From DASQMT01 sp963839615 (GTDB taxonomy: Bacteria; Actinomycetota; Thermoleophilia; Solirubrobacterales; Solirubrobacteraceae): a stretch of 64,000 nucleotides of DNA. The notes beneath the pieces were generated by a model. The model was not told where the DNA came from, did not search any database, and saw only the letters and a program-made list of their open reading frames with translations. Where the stretch lies: assembly GCA_963839615.1 (NCBI GenBank), contig CAWIVY010000010.1:620001-684000 (forward strand), given 5' to 3'. Below, piece after piece: positions 1 to 5,889 of this stretch. Each line of letters starts with the position of its first letter. The stretch's first letter is position 1. Made by a program: the position numbers and the translations under genes.

Positions 1-1185
1 GCCGGCGCCGTGATCCGCCCGGCGATCCTGTGGAACGACGGCCGCACCGCGGCGGAGTGCGCGGAGATCGAGCAGCGGATCGGCCTCGCCGAGCTGATCG
101 CCCGCACCGGCAACCGGGCGCTGACCGGCTTCACGGCGCCGAAGCTGCTGTGGCTGCGCCGGCACGAGCCCGATGCGTACGCGCGGATCGCGCGGATCGC
201 GTTGCCCAAGGACTACGTGCGCCTGCGGCTCTGCGGGGAGCATGCGACCGACATGGCCGACGCGTCCGGCACGCTGCTGCTCGACGTCGCGCGCCGGCGC
301 TGGAGCGAGGAGGTGCTCGGCGCGCTCGAGCTCGATCCCGCCTGGCTGCCGCGGCTGCTCGAGTCGCCGGAGGTCTCCGGCGAGACCAGCGGCGGCATCC
401 CCGTCGCCGCCGGTGCGGGCGACCAGGCCGCGGGCGCGCTGGGCGTCGGCGTCGACCGCCCGGGGCCGCTCTCGATCGCGCTCGGGACCAGCGGCGTCGT
501 GTTCGCGTCCCTGCCGGGGTTCGCGGCGGACGAGCATGCCCGCGTGCACGCGTTCTGCCATGCGGTGCCCGGCGGCTGGCACGCGATGGGCGTGATGCTG
601 TCCGCGGCCGGCTCGCTGCAGTGGCTGCGCGACACGGTCGCCCCCGGGGTGGGGTTCGCCGAGCTGGTGGCCGAGGCCGAGGGCTGGGCGCCCGGTGCCG
701 AGGGGCTCACGTTCCTGCCCTACCTCGCCGGCGAGCGCACGCCGCACGCCGACCCCGGCGCGCGCGGCTCGTTCACCGGCCTCTCGCTGCGCCACGACCG
801 CGGCGCGCTCGTGCGCGCGGTGATCGAGGGCGTCGCCTACGGGCTCCGCGACTCGCTCGACCTGCTGCGCGCGCTCGGCGTGGCGCCCGAGCGCGCACGG
901 GTCTCCGGCGGCGGCGCGCGCTCGGAGCTCTGGCTGCGGATCCTCGCCTCGGTGCTGGAGCTGCCGCTCGAGCGCCCGATCGTGGAGGAGGGCGCCGCCT
1001 ACGGCGCGGCGCTCCTGGGCGGCGTCGCGGGCGGAGTCTGGCCCGACGTGGAGGCCGCCGTCGCGGCGTGCGTGCGGGTGCGCGGCGAGGTCGAGCCCGA
1101 CCCCGCGTGGGTGCCCGGGTATGCGGACGGACGCGAGCGGTTCCGAGCGCTGTATCCCGCGCTGCGGAGTCACTACACTTCGTAA
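1..1185 (+). CDS. FGGY-family sugar kinase, xylulokinase-like (5' truncated by window edge)
   Basis: The reading frame is open from base 1, so the true start lies upstream; 394 codons are visible against about 480-500 for the family. The missing part is the N-terminal phosphate-binding segment. The visible part begins in the conserved WNDGR region. It carries the mid-domain AGAGDQAAGALG segment, the LGTSG nucleotide-binding turn, and the C-terminal GERTPH and VSGGGARS motifs of FGGY kinases. Such enzymes transfer phosphate from ATP to a free sugar or polyol in the cytoplasm. Xylulose is the likeliest substrate from the WNDGR and GERTPH context, but FGGY specificity is hard to read from sequence. 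It ends 4 nt before cysM, so the two may be cotranscribed. Confidence 0.85.
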   Translation, partial: AGAVIRPAILWNDGRTAAECAEIEQRIGLAELIARTGNRALTGFTAPKLLWLRRHEPDAYARIARIALPKDYVRLRLCGEHATDMADASGTLLLDVARRRWSEEVLGALELDPAWLPRLLESPEVSGETSGGIPVAAGAGDQAAGALGVGVDRPGPLSIALGTSGVVFASLPGFAADEHARVHAFCHAVPGGWHAMGVMLSAAGSLQWLRDTVAPGVGFAELVAEAEGWAPGAEGLTFLPYLAGERTPHADPGARGSFTGLSLRHDRGALVRAVIEGVAYGLRDSLDLLRALGVAPERARVSGGGARSELWLRILASVLELPLERPIVEEGAAYGAALLGGVAGGVWPDVEAAVAACVRVRGEVEPDPAWVPGYADGRERFRALYPALRSHYTS

Positions 1186-1189
1186 AGCA

Positions 1190-2158
1190 ATGGCGCAACA
1201 GCTGGGAAATCGGCCCTGCGGCGGCCGCTACGGAGACATCATCCAGGCCATCGGCAACACGCCGCTGGTCGAGCTCAAGCGGCTCTCGCCCAAGCCGGGC
1301 GTCCGCATCTGGGCCAAGCTCGAGTCCCACAACCCGACGGGCTCGGTCAAGGACCGCGTCGCGCGGGCGCTGATCGAGGACGCCGAGGAGCGCGGCGCGA
1401 TCGCGCCGGGGCAGACGATCCTCGAGCCGACCTCGGGCAACACCGGTATCTCGCTCGCGATGATCTGCTCGCGCAAGGGCTACCGCCTGAAGGTGGTCAT
1501 GCCCGACAACGTCACGCCCGAGCGCACGCAGCTGCTGCAGATGTACGGCGCCGAGATCGTCTACTCGCCGGGCCGCGAGGGCTCCAACGGAGCCGTCGCG
1601 ATGGCGCTCGACATGGCCGGCTCGGACCCGTCGTACTACATGCCCTACCAGTACGGCAACCAGGCCAATCCCGACGCGCACTACAACGGCACGGCGCTCG
1701 AGATCCTCGAGGAGCTCGACGAGGTGACGGCGTTCGTGGCCGGGCTCGGCACCGGCGGCACGCTGATGGGCAACGGCCGGCGGCTGCGCGAGGAGTTCGG
1801 CGATGCGGTGAAGATCGTCGCCGCGGAGCCGATGCAGGGCGAGCCGGTGCAGGGCCTGCGCTCGCTCGACGACGGCTTCATCCCGCCGATCATCGATCTC
1901 TCGCTGCTGGACCGGAAGATCTTCGTCACGAACCACGACGCGATCGTCTGGACGCGCAAGCTGCTCGACGAGGAGGGCATCTTCGCGGGCGTCTCCTCGG
2001 GCGCGATCGCCTCGATCGCCGTGCGCGTCGCGAACGAGATCGACGAGGGCAACATCGTCTTCATCGTCTGCGACGACGGCTGGAAGTACCTGTCCTCGGG
2101 CATCTACACGCGCCCGGTCGAGGAGATCGAGAACCTGGACTCCACCGTCTGGTGGTAG
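1190..2158 (+). CDS. cysM: CysM-type cysteine synthase (O-phosphoserine sulfhydrylase-like)
   Basis: PLP-dependent beta-replacement enzyme of 322 aa. Lys54 in NPTGSVKDR is the Schiff-base lysine, TSGNTG (81-86) holds the cofactor phosphate, and AGLGTGGTLMG is the second glycine loop. It resembles mycobacterial CysM more than CysK: GWKYLSSGIYT near the end, a matching length, and Arg224 in a GLRSLDDGF stretch, equivalent to the CysM arginine (Arg220 in M. tuberculosis) that selects O-phosphoserine. In mycobacteria this enzyme takes sulfur from the thiocarboxylated ubiquitin-like protein CysO, which Mec then releases. A Mec-like gene lies 300 bp downstream, but no CysO gene is visible. The ATG start at 1190 is the only plausible one ahead of the conserved N-terminus; its ribosome binding site is weak. 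Confidence 0.9.
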   Translation: MAQQLGNRPCGGRYGDIIQAIGNTPLVELKRLSPKPGVRIWAKLESHNPTGSVKDRVARALIEDAEERGAIAPGQTILEPTSGNTGISLAMICSRKGYRLKVVMPDNVTPERTQLLQMYGAEIVYSPGREGSNGAVAMALDMAGSDPSYYMPYQYGNQANPDAHYNGTALEILEELDEVTAFVAGLGTGGTLMGNGRRLREEFGDAVKIVAAEPMQGEPVQGLRSLDDGFIPPIIDLSLLDRKIFVTNHDAIVWTRKLLDEEGIFAGVSSGAIASIAVRVANEIDEGNIVFIVCDDGWKYLSSGIYTRPVEEIENLDSTVWW

Positions 2159-2226
2159 CCCGCTGCCGGCGCTCCACCCAGGCGATAACCTGATCTGGAA
2201 CACCATTCGAAGGGACGCGAAGCAAG

Positions 2227-2433
2227 ATGCCATTCAACGTCGGCCCGCTCGAGCTCGTGATCGTGCTCGTCATCGCCCTGGTCATCCTCGGCCCGAAGCG
2301 CCTCCCCGAGGTCGGTAAGTCGATCGGCAACGGGATGCGCGAGTTCAAGGACGCGATCAGCGGCAACTCGAAGGACGACGACGAGGACGAGATCACCTCG
2401 CTGAAGGCGTCCGAGCGCGAGCGCACCACCTGA
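2227..2433 (+). CDS. tatA: Sec-independent protein translocase subunit TatA/E
   Basis: Small 68-residue protein with the complete TatA layout: a short periplasm-side N-terminus, one transmembrane helix (about residues 8-22), the hinge motif GPKRLPEVGKSIG, a short amphipathic helix, and a very acidic then basic soluble tail. TatA oligomers form the conduit that exports folded twin-arginine substrates. The gene sits between cysM and the Mec-like protease gene with no overlap (68 bp after cysM, 25 bp before mec), so the link to sulfur metabolism is probably positional. No tatC or tatB is in this window. Confidence 0.93.
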   Translation: MPFNVGPLELVIVLVIALVILGPKRLPEVGKSIGNGMREFKDAISGNSKDDDEDEITSLKASERERTT

Positions 2434-2458
2434 GCGCCCGCGAGCGTTCGCCCGCCGT

Positions 2459-2866
2459 ATGCGAATCGCTCGCTCGCTGCTGGACGAGATAGTCGCCCAG
2501 GCGCGCGCCGAGGCGCCGAACGAGTGCTGCGGGATCGTCGCCGGCAGCGAGGGCCGCGCCTTCAAGCTGTTCAAGGCGCGCAACGCCAGGGCCAGCCCGC
2601 TCGCCTACGAGATCGACGGCTCCGACCTGATGCGGATCTACGACGAGATCGACGCGAGCAGCCTCGAGGTCGCGATCATCTACCACTCCCACACGCGCTC
2701 GGACCCGGTTCCGTCGCAGACCGACATCAACCTCGCGAGCCCGTTCCTGCCGGATGCCGTGTACCTGATCGCCGGCGTCAAGGATCCCGAGCGCGATGAC
2801 ATCCGCGCCTGGCACATACGGGACGGGAAGGTCTCCGACGCGCCGCTAGAGGTCGAGGAGGGCTGA
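2459..2866 (+). CDS. mec: JAMM/M67 family metallopeptidase, Mec-like
   Basis: A 135-residue JAB1/MPN-domain zinc protease. It has the NECCG segment with the catalytic Glu near residue 22 and the full JAMM zinc motif HSHTRSDPVPSQTD, in which the spacing HxH-x7-S-x2-D is intact. In M. tuberculosis, Mec cuts cysteine off the C-terminus of the ubiquitin-like sulfur carrier CysO after CysM has charged it. Proximity to a CysM-type synthase supports that role here. The CysO partner is not adjacent, so the protein substrate remains inferred. The stop codon is 1 nt from the GTG start of the following zinc-ribbon gene. Confidence 0.87.
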   Translation: MRIARSLLDEIVAQARAEAPNECCGIVAGSEGRAFKLFKARNARASPLAYEIDGSDLMRIYDEIDASSLEVAIIYHSHTRSDPVPSQTDINLASPFLPDAVYLIAGVKDPERDDIRAWHIRDGKVSDAPLEVEEG

Positions 2867-2867
2867 C

Positions 2868-3362
2868 GTGGCCGCTCCGCTCGTGTGCCCGGGCTGTGGC
2901 ACCGGCGGCGGACTCGGCGACCGGTTCTGCCCGCAGTGCGGCTCGCCGTTCGTGCTCGCGCCCGGGGTCGCCGGCCGCGCGTCGCCGCGCGAGGACGACG
3001 CGAGCGTGCGGGCGCGCAAGATCCACCCGCCCTACGCCGAGGGCGAGCCGGTGCGCGTCGCCACCGCGCAGAACCAGCCCGAGGCCGAGCTCGTGCAGGG
3101 GCTGCTGCTCGAGGCGGGGATCCCGTCGCTCGCGCGGCGCTCCGGCGGGTTCGACGTGCCCGACTTCCTCGCCGCCGGCCCGCGCGACGTGCTCGTCCCG
3201 CGTGGAGGCGAGGCCGCCGCGCGCGAGCTGCTGGGAACGCGCCCGGCGCCCGCGGTGGCGCGCACGCCGGCGCCGGCCTGGGTGCGAATGCTGGCGCTGG
3301 CGCTGGCTGCGCTGGTGATCGCGCTCGTGCTTGCCGGCGTGGTCTCCGCGATCCTGAGCTGA
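2868..3362 (+). CDS. Zinc-ribbon, DUF2007-like, C-terminally membrane-anchored protein
   Basis: A 164-residue protein of unknown function. Residues 7-25 hold two Cys pairs (CPGC and CPQC) forming a zinc ribbon. The middle (about 60-120) reads like a DUF2007 or signal-transducing domain, with the pattern RVATAQNQPEAELVQGLLL followed by LVPRGGEAAARELL. A single hydrophobic helix closes the C-terminus (about 141-162), so the soluble part probably faces the cytoplasm. The GTG start lies 1 nt after the mec stop, which implies translational coupling. The role cannot be deduced; it may sense or bind a metal or another protein at the membrane. Confidence 0.72.
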   Translation: MAAPLVCPGCGTGGGLGDRFCPQCGSPFVLAPGVAGRASPREDDASVRARKIHPPYAEGEPVRVATAQNQPEAELVQGLLLEAGIPSLARRSGGFDVPDFLAAGPRDVLVPRGGEAAARELLGTRPAPAVARTPAPAWVRMLALALAALVIALVLAGVVSAILS

Positions 3363-3426
3363 GCCGCGCGGCGAACGTCAACTGCGGCATTGAAGGGGAG
3401 CGGGTCCCGGGGGCGACTCGATCGGC

Positions 3427-3472
3427 CGAACGTCGCTCAGTACCCCGTATAGGGGCTACTCAGCGACGTTCG
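3427..3472. repeat. 46-bp hairpin, copy 1
   Basis: Near-perfect palindrome: an 11-bp outer stem (CGAACGTCGCT with AGCGACGTTCG), one mismatch, then AGTA with TACT and CCCC with GGGG around a short GTATA loop. It lies between convergent stop codons, so it could act as a bidirectional terminator, but it lacks a T-run. It has the same length and layout as the hairpin at 3598-3643. Confidence 0.8.
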
Positions 3473-3597
3473 CGCGCGGACGGGGGGCGTTTCCGCGGAA
3501 GCGCCATGGCGGACGGGGCCCCTCCTGAATGCCGCAGTTGGATGTTCGCCCGCGCACGCGGCCGGCGCCACCCGCCGCCCCGCCGCCGGCCGCGCGG

Positions 3598-3643
3598 CGA
3601 ACGTCCGTCAGTAGGGGCTATGACCCCGACTCACGGACGTTCG
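3598..3643. repeat. 46-bp hairpin, copy 2
   Basis: Same architecture and length as the hairpin at 3427-3472. The outer stem is CGAACGTCCGT with ACGGACGTTCG: both strands changed relative to copy 1 (GC to CG) so that pairing is kept. An inner GGGG-CCCC stem closes a 6-nt loop. Such compensatory change suggests the fold, rather than the sequence, is maintained. Confidence 0.8.
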
Positions 3644-3690
3644 GCCTGGCCTGGCGTTCCGCAGAAGCCGATTGCGGTCCGGGCCTGTCC

Positions 3691-5067
3691 TCAATGCCGC
3701 AGTTGACGTTCGCCGGCGGAGACCGGCGCCACCCGCCGCCCCGCCGCCAGCCCCGCGACCGCCGCGGCGGCGCCGGCCGCGAACACCAGCGCCAGCGCCG
3801 TCGCCGTGTCCCAGCCCTCGTCGAGCCCGATCGCGATCACCGTGCCGCCGATGCCCGTGAAGACCGCGACGCCGATCGTCTCGATCAGCTGCAGCGCGGC
3901 CGAGACGCTGCCCTCCGCGCCGCCCGGCGCCTCCGAGAGCACGATCGCCCCGATCGAGGGATAGCCGATGCCGATTCCGAGCCCCGCGACCGCCCAGCCG
4001 GCGATCCCGATCGCGATCGGGAGGCCGTCGGCGATGACGCCGATCGCCGTCGCCGCGATCCCGGCCAGCAGCACGGCGAGTCCCGCCAGCAGCCGCCTGG
4101 GGCGGCCGGTCCCCCCGTCGAGCCGGTCCAGGCGCGCCTGCAGGAACGAGCCGATGCTCCAGCTCAGCGAGGCCGCGCTGATCACGAGCCCGGCCTGCGA
4201 CACGCTGAAGCCGCGCAGCTCGGTCAGCGCGAGCGGCAGGAACGCGTCGCAGCCGAGGAAGGCGACGGCGAGCAGCCCGCGGACGACGATTCCCGACGGC
4301 AGCCCGCGCGCGGCGCGCAGCGTTCCCCGCGGCATCAGGGTGCGGAACGCGGGCAGCGCCAGCGCGAGCCCGGCGGCGGCCGCCGGCGCGAGCAGCAGCG
4401 GCTCGTCGAGGCCGAGCGCGCCGAGGAACAGCCCCGTCCCCGCCGCGAGGGCCAGCGCCTGCGGCAGCCGGCGCGGGGCGGCCACGCGCTCGGCGCGCGA
4501 GAGCGCGCGCAGCCCCGGGAGCGTCAGCACCACCGCGACCGGGAGGAACGGCAGCAGCAGCACGAAGACCCAGCGCCATGTCGTGTGGTCGGCGATCAGC
4601 CCGGCGACGGCCGGACCCGCGAGCGACGGGAGCACCCAGGCCGAGGACATCAGCGCGAGCATGCGCCCGTACATCTCCGGCGGGTAGGCGCGGCTCGCCG
4701 ACGCGTACGTGACCACGCCGAGCGCTCCGGCGCCGAGCCCTTCGAGCGCTCGTCCCGCCAGGAGCAGCGTCCACGACCCGGCGAGCGCGGCAAGCGCGCT
4801 GCCGACCGAGAAGGACGCGATCGCGCCCACGTACGCCCGCACCGGCCCCGCGCGATCCGCGTTCTGCCCGGCTGCGACCGAGCCGATCACGCTCGCGAGC
4901 ATGAACGCGCTGAAAGCCCATCCGTAGCGCTCGAGGCCGTCGAGCTCGCGCGCGACGGCCGGCATCACCGTGCCGACGCCGAGCGCCTGGAACGCCACGA
5001 CGGTGACGCTCATCAGCACGCCCACGCTCATCGCGCGGTAGCGCGGGGCGAAGACCGACTCGGTCAC
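3691..5067 (-). CDS. Major facilitator superfamily transporter
   Basis: A 458-residue polytopic membrane protein with about 12-14 hydrophobic helices. It has the MFS-type loop after helix 2 (GQNADRAGPV) and the helix-4 RALEGLGAG segment seen in drug:proton antiporters of the DHA group. Substrate is unknown; efflux of a small molecule is the default inference. The GTG start is chosen because it overlaps the upstream gene stop by 4 nt (GTGA at 5064-5067). The last codons (AGERQLRH) fall inside a duplicated repeat element, so the C-terminus seems to have been rewritten by that repeat. Confidence 0.85.
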   Translation of the reverse strand: MTESVFAPRYRAMSVGVLMSVTVVAFQALGVGTVMPAVARELDGLERYGWAFSAFMLASVIGSVAAGQNADRAGPVRAYVGAIASFSVGSALAALAGSWTLLLAGRALEGLGAGALGVVTYASASRAYPPEMYGRMLALMSSAWVLPSLAGPAVAGLIADHTTWRWVFVLLLPFLPVAVVLTLPGLRALSRAERVAAPRRLPQALALAAGTGLFLGALGLDEPLLLAPAAAAGLALALPAFRTLMPRGTLRAARGLPSGIVVRGLLAVAFLGCDAFLPLALTELRGFSVSQAGLVISAASLSWSIGSFLQARLDRLDGGTGRPRRLLAGLAVLLAGIAATAIGVIADGLPIAIGIAGWAVAGLGIGIGYPSIGAIVLSEAPGGAEGSVSAALQLIETIGVAVFTGIGGTVIAIGLDEGWDTATALALVFAAGAAAAVAGLAAGRRVAPVSAGERQLRH

Positions 5068-5843
5068 CGCGCGCGGCGGGTCTGCAGGCCGCCCGGCTCG
5101 CCGAGCCGCACCAGGTGCGAGCGCCACGCCGCCTCGGTATGGCGGATGTCACGGCCGTCGAACGCGCGCGTCAGCGCGGCGCGCGCGCCGTCGCGATGCG
5201 GGCCGCAGGCGAGCGTGACGCAGGCCCGGTCGCCCTCCTCGCGCGCCAGCAGGTCGAACACCGTCCCGCCGAGCAGCGCCGCGTCGCGCCGCCCGGGCGG
5301 GAACGCCGGCGTGCCGCTCTCGCGCAGCCGCCGCGTGACCGCCGGGCGCACGTGGCGGATCTGGCCGGAGAAGTACTGCGCCGCGCCCTCGAGCAGCCAC
5401 GCCCAGCGCAGCCAGCGCGCGAACGTGCGCGGCCCGAACGGGGGCGGCATGCCCGGGTGGTTGGCGGCGACGTAGCGCCGTGCGAGCAGCGCGGCGGGCG
5501 CGAGCATCAGCAGCTCGAGCGAGCCTTCGACGTTCGAGGCGCGCTGGGCGAGAAGCCGCGGGGCGAGCACGTGCAGCTCGCGCTCGGCGGCCCAGCCGAC
5601 GAGGTAGCGTCGCCCGGCCGGCGCCGTCAACCGCCGCTGCAGCGGCAGCCACGGCTCGGCGGCGTCGAGCTGCGCGGCCGAGCCGTGCACGACGACCGCG
5701 AGCTCCCCGAGCCGCTCGGGAAAGCGATCGTCGAGCCGCGAGCGCGCATGCTCGAGCAGGGCGAGCACGCGCTCGACGTCGGGCGCATCGCGCTCGTCGT
5801 GGCGTGCTACGAACGTGTCGGAGGCGGTTTCGAGCCAGGCCAA
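5064..5843 (-). CDS. Gluzincin/peptidase-MA-like protein lacking HExxH (probable pseudoenzyme)
   Basis: A 259-residue soluble protein without a signal peptide. The order of features recalls peptidase MA-like gluzincins: an N-terminal FVARHDE-type strand, a helix around VERVLALLEHA, and the downstream WLLEGAAQYFSG motif that normally supplies the third zinc ligand Glu. Where HExxH should be, about 35 residues earlier, the sequence reads APAALLARRY, with no histidines. It is therefore probably catalytically dead or a different fold. TTG start at 5843. It is translationally coupled to the MFS transporter that follows. The family assignment is tentative. Confidence 0.55.
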   Translation of the reverse strand: MAWLETASDTFVARHDERDAPDVERVLALLEHARSRLDDRFPERLGELAVVVHGSAAQLDAAEPWLPLQRRLTAPAGRRYLVGWAAERELHVLAPRLLAQRASNVEGSLELLMLAPAALLARRYVAANHPGMPPPFGPRTFARWLRWAWLLEGAAQYFSGQIRHVRPAVTRRLRESGTPAFPPGRRDAALLGGTVFDLLAREEGDRACVTLACGPHRDGARAALTRAFDGRDIRHTEAAWRSHLVRLGEPGGLQTRRAR

Positions 5844-5889
5844 GTGAGGCCGGATTCTGCACGCCCGCGCCGCGCCCTGCGCGGGCCGG

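Larger units (their letters stand above)
3370..3714. repeat. MITE-like or REP-type cluster bounded by 24-bp perfect inverted repeats
   Basis: Bases 3370-3393 are the exact reverse complement of 3691-3714 (24 of 24). Between them lie two related 46-bp hairpins and a second, diverged copy of the right-end repeat at about 3525-3549. The block 3427-3590 and the block 3598-3750 align along their length (hairpin, then a shared ggcgt(t)ttccgc segment, then the repeat, then an identical 26-bp tract at 3562-3587 and 3723-3748). This indicates an old tandem duplication of roughly 165 bp. The right end covers the last codons of the minus-strand MFS gene, including its stop codon. No transposase is present. 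This is the whole content of the 328-bp gap between two convergent genes. Confidence 0.75.

Noticed and set aside
2159..2226. A cysO-like gene between cysM and tatA
   Set aside because: The gap is 68 bp and holds no reading frame long enough for a ubiquitin-like protein; none of the neighbouring products ends in Gly-Gly.
3529..5475. A 648-codon plus-strand frame over the MFS and gluzincin-like genes
   Set aside because: Arg/Gln/Glu-rich shadow of minus-strand membrane protein codons; no recognisable domain.
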